Origin: Candidatus Tectimicrobiota bacterium
GTDB taxonomy: Bacteria > UBA8248 > JACPRG01
Assembly (NCBI GenBank): GCA_016190025.1
Contig: JACPRG010000108.1
Coordinates: 1-55,919 of the forward strand
Direction of reading: 5' to 3'
DNA: 55,919 nucleotides
Shown here: piece by piece, positions 32,573 through 40,322 of the stretch
Layout of the letters: the number at the start of each line of letters is the position of its first letter
How positions within the stretch are numbered: position 1 is the first letter of the stretch
Program-made: the position numbers and the translations under genes
The notes under the pieces: generated by a model
What the model saw: only the letters and a program-made list of their open reading frames with translations
The model's database searches: none
Told to the model about the DNA's origin: nothing

Positions 32573-33916
32573 GTGAGAATGAAGACAGATCCCTTCGGTG
32601 GAGAGCTCCTCAGGATGGACAACTCGCCCAGTCCCTCGGACCGGATCCGGGAAAAGGCCAAGCAGTATCTTTTTCCTGCGGTCGGGACCTACTACGAGGA
32701 GCCCCTGGTTATCGAGCGGGGCCGGGGCGCCACCGTCGTCGATGCGGAAGGGCGCCAGTATCTCGACTTTTTCGCCGGCATCCTCACCGTCGGCGTGGGG
32801 CACTGTCACCCGGCGGTCACGAAGCGGGCCGCGGATCAGGCCGCCCGGCTCCAGCACACCTCCACCCTGTACCTGACGGAGCCTGCGGTCGCCCTGGCCG
32901 AGAGGCTCGCCCAGATCACCCCCGGCCGGCTTCTGAAGACTTATTTCACCAACAGCGGCAGCGAGGCCAACGAGACGGCCGTTCTGGCCGCGCGCTGCTA
33001 CACCGGACGGGAGGAGGTCGTGGCGCTCCGGCACGGCTACAGCGGCCGGACGGCCCTGGCCATGTCCCTCACTGGACAGGCGCCGTGGCGGCTCACCGGG
33101 TCCGGCCTCTCGGCGGGCGTGGTCCACGCGGCCAACCCGTATTGCTACCGCTGTCCCTATGAGAAGACCTACCCGAGCTGCGACTTGGTCTGCGCCCGCG
33201 ATGTGGAGCAGGTCATCCAGACCGCCACCGGGGGCCGGATCGCCGCCTTCCTCGCCGAGCCCATCCAGGGGGTCGGAGGGTTCATCGTCCCCCCCAGGGA
33301 ATACTTCCAGGTGGTGGTGGAGATCGTGCGCCGCTACGGGGGCGTCTTCATCTGCGACGAGGTCCAGACCGGCTTCGGGCGGACGGGCGGGAAGATGTTC
33401 GGCATCCAGCACTTCGGGGTGGAGCCTGAGGTCATGACCTTTGCCAAGACCCTCGGCAACGGCGCGCCCATCGGGGCGACCATCGCGGTCCCCGAGGTCG
33501 CCGACAGCCTGAAGGGGCTGACGATCTCCACCTTCGGGGGGAACCCCGTATCGGCCGAGGCGGCCCGCGCCACCATCGAGGTGGTCCTCAGCGAAGAGCT
33601 GGTCCACAACGCCGAGGTCGTCGGCCGGCGCGTGCGCGGCCGGCTGGAGGCGCTCAAGGAGCGCTTCCCCCTGGTCGGCGACGTGCGGGGGATGGGCCTC
33701 ATGCAGGCGCTGGAGCTGGTGGAGGACGGCAAGCGGCCGGCGGCCCGGGCGCTGGGCCGGGTGTTTGAAGAGACGAAAAAGCGCGGCCTGCTGATCGGCA
33801 AAGGCGGGTTCTACGGAAACGTCATCCGGCTCGCCCCTCCGCTGAACGTCGATCCCTCCGACGCGGATGCGGCCATGGACATCCTCGAGGCGTCGCTGGA
33901 AGCGGTGGCCGGGTGA
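32573..33916 (+). CDS. Class III PLP-dependent aminotransferase
   Basis: This protein of about 447 residues resembles the alanine-glyoxylate / 4-aminobutyrate aminotransferase group. It has TNSGSEANETA for the cofactor phosphate, FICDEVQTGFGRTG with the pyridine-N aspartate, and the Schiff-base lysine in MTFAKTLGNGAPIG (K292). The GTG at 32573 has GGAGG 8 nt upstream; an ATG at 32615 with GGAGAG upstream gives a 433-residue version and is almost as good. It is divergent from the selenoprotein peroxiredoxin operon. Confidence 0.9.
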   Translation: MRMKTDPFGGELLRMDNSPSPSDRIREKAKQYLFPAVGTYYEEPLVIERGRGATVVDAEGRQYLDFFAGILTVGVGHCHPAVTKRAADQAARLQHTSTLYLTEPAVALAERLAQITPGRLLKTYFTNSGSEANETAVLAARCYTGREEVVALRHGYSGRTALAMSLTGQAPWRLTGSGLSAGVVHAANPYCYRCPYEKTYPSCDLVCARDVEQVIQTATGGRIAAFLAEPIQGVGGFIVPPREYFQVVVEIVRRYGGVFICDEVQTGFGRTGGKMFGIQHFGVEPEVMTFAKTLGNGAPIGATIAVPEVADSLKGLTISTFGGNPVSAEAARATIEVVLSEELVHNAEVVGRRVRGRLEALKERFPLVGDVRGMGLMQALELVEDGKRPAARALGRVFEETKKRGLLIGKGGFYGNVIRLAPPLNVDPSDADAAMDILEASLEAVAG

Positions 33917-33938
33917 AAGCCCGGGCGGAGGGGTCCAA

Positions 33939-33968
33939 TTCTGTGGTCCGGCCAGTTCTGTGATCCGG
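33939..33968 (+). repeat. 13-bp direct repeat upstream of the molybdenum hydroxylase operon
   Basis: TTCTGTGGTCCGG (33939-33951) and TTCTGTGATCCGG (33956-33968) differ at one position and are 17 bp apart. They lie about 150 nt upstream of the FAD subunit gene and could be paired operator sites. Confidence 0.45.
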
Positions 33969-34113
33969 ACGGTGCGGTTATCCGAATCGGTTGTCCTCGG
34001 AAAATGAGGATTCAAGCGGCGCGCTTGCGGGTTATTCTAGGAGCGTGACCGTTCCGCGCCCTCGTGGTGGCGCCCAAGGGGTTCCTGTGTGTTCATCGTT
34101 CAAGGAGGCCGCC

Positions 34114-34989
34114 GTGCAACACGTCCGTGAGTTTCATTCGCCGAGTACGGTCGCCGAGGCCCTCTCCCTGCTGAGGCGAAAAGGCACCGCCGCTCTCGCG
34201 GGCGGCACCGACGTGGCCGTGGACCGCAAAGAGGAGATCGAGGTCCTGGTGGACGTCACGCGGATCGGGCTGAACGAGATTCGCCGCGAGGACGGTTCCC
34301 TTTTCATCGGCGCCACCGTGACCATGAGCGACCTGATCGCCTCGGAGGCCGTCCTGGGCCTGGCCGACGGGATGCTGTCCGAGGCGGCCGAGTCTTTCAT
34401 CTCTCAGCAGATTCGCAACACGGCCACCCTGGGCGGGAACCTGGCCCGGAGCTCCCCGGCGGCCGACCTGCCGCCCGCGCTCCTCGCCCTGGACGCTGTG
34501 GCGGTCATCCGCGAGGCGAAGGGGAAGGGAGACCCCAAGGAGCGCCGCGTCCCTTTGAGCGGGTTTTTCACCGGGCCGGGGAGGAACGTCCTGGGAGGCG
34601 GCCTGCTGGTCGGCGTCTCGATCCCCCGTCCCGACGGCCGCCGGGGGTGTTTTCTCAAGGTCGGCCGGACTGCCGAGGACCTGGCCATCGTCAACGCGGG
34701 CGTCTCCCTGCGCGCGGCGGACGGCCGGTGCCGCGACGTGCGGATCGCCCTGGGGGCCGTCGGCCCGACGCCCATGCGGATTCCCGAGGCCGAGGCGGCC
34801 CTGGAGGGCTTTTCCCCGTCCCCGGCGCTCCTGGAGGAGGCGGCCCGCGTTGTCCGGGAGAAAGTCCGGCCCATCGACGACCACCGGGCCGGAGCGGCCT
34901 ACCGGCGGAAGGTCAGCGGCGTGCTGGCGCGGCGGGGCCTGGAGGCCTGCCTGCGCAAGGCCGGCCTGCTCGAGCAGGGGGAGGTATGA
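34114..34989 (+). CDS. Molybdenum hydroxylase FAD-binding subunit (CoxM/XdhB type)
   Basis: The 291-residue protein has the FAD-domain pattern of xanthine dehydrogenase/CO dehydrogenase medium subunits: ALAGGTDVAVD for the FAD pyrophosphate, and IRNTATLGGNLARSSPAAD. The GTG at 34114 is preceded by AAGGAGG (34102-34108); the frame upstream to 33991 has no such site. It passes electrons from the iron-sulfur subunit to an acceptor. It begins the FAD, 2Fe-2S, Mo subunit gene order typical of these heterotrimers. Confidence 0.92.
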   Translation: MQHVREFHSPSTVAEALSLLRRKGTAALAGGTDVAVDRKEEIEVLVDVTRIGLNEIRREDGSLFIGATVTMSDLIASEAVLGLADGMLSEAAESFISQQIRNTATLGGNLARSSPAADLPPALLALDAVAVIREAKGKGDPKERRVPLSGFFTGPGRNVLGGGLLVGVSIPRPDGRRGCFLKVGRTAEDLAIVNAGVSLRAADGRCRDVRIALGAVGPTPMRIPEAEAALEGFSPSPALLEEAARVVREKVRPIDDHRAGAAYRRKVSGVLARRGLEACLRKAGLLEQGEV

Positions 34990-34993
34990 AGCG

Positions 34994-35488
34994 ATGAACG
35001 TCACGCTCGAAGTGAATGGCCGGGCGCAGACCTGGGAGACCGCGCCGGGGGAATTGCTCATCGACACCCTCCGCCTGCACGGATACTACGGCGTCAAGCG
35101 GGGGTGCGAGACGGGGGACTGCGGCGCCTGCACCGTTCTGCTGGACGGCCGCGCCGTCAACGCCTGCGTCACCTTCACGGGGACCGCCGCGGGGCGGCGG
35201 GTCTTGACCATCGAGGGGCTGGCCTCGCCGGAGCGCCTTCACCCCATCCAGGAGGCCTTTCTGGACGGCGGGGCGGTCCAGTGCGGCTTCTGCACGCCCG
35301 GCATGATCCTCCTGGCCAAGGTCCTCCTGGACGGCAATCCCCATCCCACCGAGGGAGAGGTCCGCAAGGCCTTGGGGGGCATCCTTTGCCGGTGCACCGG
35401 CTACCGAAAACCCGTGGAGGCCATCCTGGCCGCCGCGCAGAGGATGCGGCCGGCAAAGGGCGCGTCCGCCGGAAGAAAGGGGGGCTGA
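34994..35488 (+). CDS. Molybdenum hydroxylase 2Fe-2S subunit (CoxS/XdhC-like small subunit)
   Basis: This 164-residue protein binds two [2Fe-2S] clusters. The plant-ferredoxin-type cluster uses C38, C43, C46 and C58; the second uses C97, C100, C132 and C134 in CGFC and CRCTGY. It starts 4 nt after the FAD subunit stop and ends 4 nt before the molybdenum subunit. It carries electrons from the Mo centre to FAD. Isolation from any coxD/F-type maturation gene means CO oxidation should not be assumed. Confidence 0.95.
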   Translation: MNVTLEVNGRAQTWETAPGELLIDTLRLHGYYGVKRGCETGDCGACTVLLDGRAVNACVTFTGTAAGRRVLTIEGLASPERLHPIQEAFLDGGAVQCGFCTPGMILLAKVLLDGNPHPTEGEVRKALGGILCRCTGYRKPVEAILAAAQRMRPAKGASAGRKGG

Positions 35489-35492
35489 GTCC

Positions 35493-37826
35493 ATGAGCGG
35501 AAGGCTTCACGTCGTCGGAACAAACGTTCGGAAGGTGGACGGCGTCAAGTTGGTCGCGGGACAGCCGGCCTTCACGGACGACGTCTCCATGCCGGGAATG
35601 CTCTACGGGAAGGTCCTCGGCAGTCCCCACGCCCACGCCGAGATCGAAGAGATCGATGTCTCGCAGGCCCGGGCCCTGCCGGGCGTCCACGCGGTGCTGA
35701 CCCACCGGGACGTCCCGCGCGTGGCGGTCTCCACGGCGGGGCAGAACTATCCCGAGCCCTCGCCCCACGACCACTTCATCCTGGACCGGAAGGTCCGCCA
35801 CGTGGGAGACCGGGTGGCCGCCGTGGCGGCCGAGTCGACGGAGATCGCCGAGCGGGCGCTTGGGCTCATCCGGGTCAAGTACCGGGTGCTGCCGGCGGTG
35901 TTCGACCCGGAGGAGGCGCTGAAGCCGGGGGCGCCGGTCGTCCACGACGAACCGGAGTGCCGGGGGGCCGAGGACCCCTCGCGGAACCTGGCGGCGCTCA
36001 TCCACGTGGAGGCGGGCGACGTGGAGGCCGCGTTCCGGGAGGCCGACGTCGTCGTGGAGAACGAATACCGCGTCCCGCGCATCCAGCACAGCAGCATCGA
36101 GCCCCACGCCTCCATCGGCTACCTGGACGAGGACCGGCGGCTGGTCCTGCGGACCAGCACCCAGGTTCCCTTCCACACCCGGCGGCAGATGGCGGCGGCG
36201 CTCCAGGTCCCGGAGGCCCGCATCCGCCTCATCAAGCCCCGCATCGGCGGCGGGTTCGGCGGGAAGCAGGAAATGGTCCTGGAGGACATCGCCGGGGCCC
36301 TGGTCCTGGCGACCGGCCGGCCCGTCAGGATGGAGCTCCGGCGCGCGGAGGAGTTCACCATGGCCCGAAGCCGCCACTCCCAGGTCCTCCGGTTGAAGAC
36401 CGGGGCGAGCCGCGACGGGCGGCTTCTGGCCAACGAGCTTCGGGTGGTGGCCGACACCGGCGCCTACGGCAGCCACGCCAAGACGGTCCAGGCCAACACC
36501 GGCGCCCACCCGCTCCCCCTCTATCCCGCCGAACACTTCTGCTTCCACTGCGAGGTGGCCTACACCAACCTGCCGCCCGCCGGTGCCATGCGGGGGTACG
36601 GGACCCCCCAGGGGGTCTTCGCCGTGGAGAGCCAGATGGACGAGGTGGCGGAGCGGCTCGGGATGGACCCCCTGGAGTTCCGCATGAAGAACTGCATCCG
36701 CAAGGGGCAGGTGGACCCCGTCTCGCGCGTCCTCTCGGAGTCGAAGGCCGCCGGCGGAAAGGGCCAGGCGCGCCGTCTGGAGGACGACGGCCTCTATGAG
36801 GCCATGCGCCGGGGCGCCGAGCGGTTCGGCTGGTCCGGGGCCCGGACGGCGGCGCACCGGGCGTCCAAAGACGGCGGAAGGGTCCGCCGGGGCGTCGGCG
36901 TGGCCTGCGCCCTGCAGGCGAACGGCATCCCGGGAGTCGACTGGGGCTCGGCCACCATCAAGATGAACGACGACGGGTCCTACAACGTCCTGGTGGGGGA
37001 GGCCGACATCGGGACCGGGGCCGATACCATCGTCGCCCAGATGGTCGCCGAGACGCTGGGCGTGGGCATGGACAAGGTGCTCGTCTACTCGGGCGACACC
37101 GACCGCACCCCCTTCGACGTGGGGGCGTACGCCTCCAGCACGACCGTCGTATCGGGCACGGCGGCCAAGAAGGCGGCGGAGGAGGTCCGGGCCCAGGTCT
37201 TGAGGACGGCGGCCGACCTCCTCGAGGCCCGGCCGGAGGACCTCATCCTGGAAAACGGGGAGGTTCGCACGAGCGCGGGGAAGACCGTCTCCATGCGGGA
37301 GGTGGCCCTGCACGCCCTCTACGGGGAAAAGCATCAGATCGGCACCACCGCCTCCCACGTGGCGGCGATGAGCTCGCCCCCCTTCTCGGCCCAGTTCGTC
37401 GAGGTGGAGGTGGACGCGGAGACGGGGTGCGTCAAGGTCCTGCGCCTGGTCGCCGCCGTGGACTGCGGGATTTGCGTTCATCCGGTTCTGGCCGAGGGAC
37501 AGGTGGAGGGCGCCCTCCAGATGGGCCTGGGATACGGCCTGACGGAGAGGATCCAGTACGACGCGAAGGGCGTCCCGGTCAACGCCTCCTTCCTGGACTA
37601 CAAGCTCTTCACGGCCAACGACATGCCCCGGATCGATGTCGTCATGGTGGAGAGCCACAACCCGGCCGGCCCCTTCGGCGCCAAGGCCGTGGCCGAGGTC
37701 CCCACCAATCCCCCCGCGCCGGCCGTCGCCAACGCCATCTACAACGCCGTCGGGGTGAGGGTCCGGGACCTCCCCATCACGCCGGAGAAGGTCCTCGCCG
37801 CGCTGGAGGCGAAGGAGAGGGGCTGA
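35493..37826 (+). CDS. Molybdenum hydroxylase large (molybdopterin-binding) subunit
   Basis: This 777-residue protein is a xanthine-dehydrogenase-family large subunit. Visible markers are RIGGGFGGKQEM for the cofactor, AGAMRGYGTPQGVFAVESQMD, and the C-terminal GAKAVAEVPTNPPAPA loop with the catalytic glutamate. The CO-dehydrogenase active-site loop AYRCSFR is absent, so the enzyme most likely hydroxylates a heterocycle, purine or aromatic-CoA. It forms one operon with the two preceding genes; a secreted protein gene follows. Confidence 0.93.
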   Translation: MSGRLHVVGTNVRKVDGVKLVAGQPAFTDDVSMPGMLYGKVLGSPHAHAEIEEIDVSQARALPGVHAVLTHRDVPRVAVSTAGQNYPEPSPHDHFILDRKVRHVGDRVAAVAAESTEIAERALGLIRVKYRVLPAVFDPEEALKPGAPVVHDEPECRGAEDPSRNLAALIHVEAGDVEAAFREADVVVENEYRVPRIQHSSIEPHASIGYLDEDRRLVLRTSTQVPFHTRRQMAAALQVPEARIRLIKPRIGGGFGGKQEMVLEDIAGALVLATGRPVRMELRRAEEFTMARSRHSQVLRLKTGASRDGRLLANELRVVADTGAYGSHAKTVQANTGAHPLPLYPAEHFCFHCEVAYTNLPPAGAMRGYGTPQGVFAVESQMDEVAERLGMDPLEFRMKNCIRKGQVDPVSRVLSESKAAGGKGQARRLEDDGLYEAMRRGAERFGWSGARTAAHRASKDGGRVRRGVGVACALQANGIPGVDWGSATIKMNDDGSYNVLVGEADIGTGADTIVAQMVAETLGVGMDKVLVYSGDTDRTPFDVGAYASSTTVVSGTAAKKAAEEVRAQVLRTAADLLEARPEDLILENGEVRTSAGKTVSMREVALHALYGEKHQIGTTASHVAAMSSPPFSAQFVEVEVDAETGCVKVLRLVAAVDCGICVHPVLAEGQVEGALQMGLGYGLTERIQYDAKGVPVNASFLDYKLFTANDMPRIDVVMVESHNPAGPFGAKAVAEVPTNPPAPAVANAIYNAVGVRVRDLPITPEKVLAALEAKERG

Positions 37827-37888
37827 TGCGTGAGCGCCCGTTTCGGAATCCCCGCGCGGGGAGAAAAGTCGGGCCGGAGGGGCACAGG

Positions 37889-38512
37889 ATGAATCACTTT
37901 TGGATCGGGTCCTTTCTGTGCGCCGGGGTCCTCGCCTTTGGGCCGGGCCCGGCCGTCTCACAGGCGGAGTTCGAGATCCGCGTGGGCGGCGCCGTCTATG
38001 AGGCGGTTCCAGACCGGCCGCTTTCCGTCGTCACGCCCAAGGGCGAGCGGATGGAGATCGTCATTCGGCGGAGGGAGATCCTGCGGTTCGCCGACCACGG
38101 CGTCTCCTTCAACTACCCCCGCCTCATGAAAGTTTCCAGCGAGAAACAATCGGGGGTCGTCACGATCACCGCGGAGTCGGCGGCGTCTCCCCTCGTCCTG
38201 GTCCAGGTGTATCCCGCCCCGAGCACTGAGACGGAGGTTCGCGCGTCCCTGGTGGAGAACTTCCGGGACCAGTTCAAGTCCCGCAAAGCCGAGTTCCTGG
38301 AGGGAAGCGGGGGGGCCGTGAGGCGCGCCATTCGCGGCGTCGCGCGCCAAGGTCAGGCGCTCGAGTTTCTCTTGGGCGGGCAACGGATGAGGACGGAGAT
38401 ATACGCGTTTCCCAAAGACGGGCGGGTCGTCGCCCTGATTCTTCAGCACGACCTGGAGGACGCGGATCTGGCGAAAAAGCACTTCTCCATCATCACCGAC
38501 TCGCTGGAGTAG
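37889..38512 (+). CDS. Secreted protein of unknown function
   Basis: The 207-residue product has a signal peptide (MNHFWIGSFLCAGVLAFG, cleavage near VSQA) and a mature part with alternating beta-like segments; no family is recognised. The ATG at 37889 follows GGAGG; the frame is open further upstream through the large subunit gene but that is shadow. It lies 62 nt after the molybdenum hydroxylase operon on the same strand. Confidence 0.7.
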   Translation: MNHFWIGSFLCAGVLAFGPGPAVSQAEFEIRVGGAVYEAVPDRPLSVVTPKGERMEIVIRRREILRFADHGVSFNYPRLMKVSSEKQSGVVTITAESAASPLVLVQVYPAPSTETEVRASLVENFRDQFKSRKAEFLEGSGGAVRRAIRGVARQGQALEFLLGGQRMRTEIYAFPKDGRVVALILQHDLEDADLAKKHFSIITDSLE

Positions 38513-38613
38513 CGGGCGCGTTCCTCGCGTGGGAGAAGGCTTTCGGGGGGATGGGTCGGGGGCCGGCTTTCAGAGCCTGTTCCGGCCGAAGTCCTGGGCG
38601 AAGGGAGATCCCT

Positions 38614-39303
38614 CTACTTTCCCGCGTCCCCGAGGATGCGGGCCACCGCCCGCGTCGCGGCGCCGTCCCCCTGGTAGATCTTGATGGGCAGGGTGTAGAG
38701 CTCGAATTCCTTTCCCACCAGCTTGTGGAGGTTGGTGAGGTTTTCGATGAGGGGGATCATCTTCGGGAGGACGATCCGATGGATGGGGCAGTCTCCGGCC
38801 CGGGGCGGCTGGCCCGGAGGGAGCTTGTCCACCGTGAAGTCCACGGCGATGGCCCGCACGCCCGCCTCCACGAAAAACTCGGCCACTTCCACCGCCATGT
38901 ACGGGTTGTCCACGTAGGCCCGATCCGTGCCGAACGCCTTGTCCACCCAGCCCGTGTAGAGCACGACGATCTTGTCGCGGATGCGCTCCGGCGTCCAGCG
39001 GAAGGGTTTCAGAATTTCCAGCGTGACCGGCTCGTTGTCACCGACCTTTCCCCGCAGGTCGGCCAAAACGCCCCGGCCCATGTACCGGTCGAGCGGCATC
39101 TCGTCAACGCTCGTGCCTCCGTCGACGAAGTGGCGGGGGCAGTCCACGTGGGTCCCGCAATGAATGCTCATCGAGATCAGGGTGTTGGAGCGGTGGTGCT
39201 CCTTGTGGGTGTTGATGGGAGTCATCCTCACCGGGGGATGGCCCGGCACCACGGACATCCGCGGCCCGCCGAGCGTCAGCGTCAGGTCCACCCACTCGCT
39301 CAT
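38614..39303 (-). CDS. Cyclase-family metal-dependent hydrolase (kynurenine formamidase-like)
   Basis: The 229-residue protein carries the family motif HCGTHVDCPRHF (H48, H52, D54, H58), which binds the metal in kynurenine formamidases and related amide or lactone hydrolases. The ATG at 39303 is preceded by GGGGAGGC; the 53 codons open upstream lack such a site. The substrate is unknown, although neighbours with molybdenum hydroxylases suggest heterocycle breakdown. It is divergent from the OsmC-like selenoprotein gene. Confidence 0.87.
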   Translation of the reverse strand: MSEWVDLTLTLGGPRMSVVPGHPPVRMTPINTHKEHHRSNTLISMSIHCGTHVDCPRHFVDGGTSVDEMPLDRYMGRGVLADLRGKVGDNEPVTLEILKPFRWTPERIRDKIVVLYTGWVDKAFGTDRAYVDNPYMAVEVAEFFVEAGVRAIAVDFTVDKLPPGQPPRAGDCPIHRIVLPKMIPLIENLTNLHKLVGKEFELYTLPIKIYQGDGAATRAVARILGDAGK

Positions 39304-39598
39304 GCTCACGCCTCCCCTTCCGCAGAGGAAAACCTTTCCGGCCGTCCGGCGCCCGGCCCCGCGACGAAGCCGGAACGATGAGAGGGTCCTCTTCCCCTCG
39401 CGCCGCGCCGGGACTCGGCCGAGACTCGATGGGATGCTATCGGCGGGCCGACGGCTTGTCAATCGCGCGCCCGCCGCCGAGACAAAACGCCTTGCGCGCC
39501 CCCCCCGTGTCCCTGCATATTGTCGCTATAGCCTTCTCTCTCCTGTGCCGTCCCGGAAGGAGGCGGAACGACAACCCACTCGAAGAGGTGAAGCCAGT

Positions 39599-40117
39599 AT
39601 GACCATGGACATCCCCCACAGCGTGTTCGGAGAAGATCTCCCCCCGGGGACCTACCGGATCACCATCGCGGTCGACTGCGAGAACAAGGAAAAGATGCTT
39701 CACGAGGCCCGCCAGGGGAAGTTCATCTGGCGCTCGGACGAGCCGCCGCGCCTGGGCGGGGACGACAATCACCCCCAGCCCTTGACCTACGTCACCGGCG
39801 GGATCGGGTTCTGACTGCTGACCCAGGTGAAGCGGTACGCTTCCATGATGAAGATTCCCCTCAAAGGGGCGCGCGTCCGCGTGGAGATGGACTACTTCAT
39901 GGGCGGCTCCGTCCTCAAGGGCACGGTCTACAGCGGGTGCACCGAGGTGCGCACGCGCTTTGAGATCGATTCGAACGCCCCCGAGGAGAAGCTGAGGCTT
40001 CTGATTCGAAACGCCAAGCGGGGGTGCTTCGCCGAGAACATGGTCCAGACGGCGGTCCCCCTGAAGAGCACGTACCAGTTGAACGGGAAGGAGGTCGAGG
40101 TCCGGCTGGAGGATTAG
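39599..40117 (+). CDS. Selenocysteine-containing OsmC-family protein
   Basis: The 172-residue product is read through an in-frame TGA at 39812-39814 (Sec72). Upstream lies MTMDIPHSVFGED with a long first half ending VTGGIGF. Downstream the frame continues LLTQVKRYASMMKIPLKGARVRVEMDY, the helix and strand that follow the first redox cysteine in OsmC proteins. The second conserved cysteine is present as C143 in AKRGCFAENM. The first cysteine position is therefore the TGA. A SECIS-like hairpin follows it. OsmC/Ohr proteins reduce organic peroxides. AGAGGTG precedes the ATG at 39599. Without recoding the gene would encode two fragments, each lacking half the fold. Confidence 0.87.
39812..39844 (+). 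promoter_or_regulatory. UGA selenocysteine codon and SECIS-like hairpin of the OsmC protein
   Basis: After the TGA (39812-39814) and 14 nt comes a perfect 6-bp stem GAAGCG (39829-39834) and CGCTTC (39838-39843) with loop GTA. A further G39827-C44 pair can form if U39828 is bulged, recalling the bulged U of the known E. coli element. The loop starts with GU and lies 20 nt from the TGA. Confidence 0.75.
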
Positions 40118-40322
40118 GCCCCCGCGACTCTTCGGGTCGCCGAGCGGAGGCGCGGGAGAGAGAGCCCGTTGTGCGCGGCCGAGGACAGTCCCGGAAAGGG
40201 GCGGCCCTTGACCGCGAGGCGGGGTGTTTCGAGGGGGGCGATTCTTTGAGCCCTCTCGCCGACACTCCGACGTGCGATATAATGACCCGTGCTTCCCTGG
40301 ATTTCTCTTTGGAGCCGATACA

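Noticed and set aside
40278..40283. TATAAT as the promoter of the orphan molybdenum subunit
   Set aside because: No -35 box at the right distance; the nearest TTGAGC is 25 nt away.
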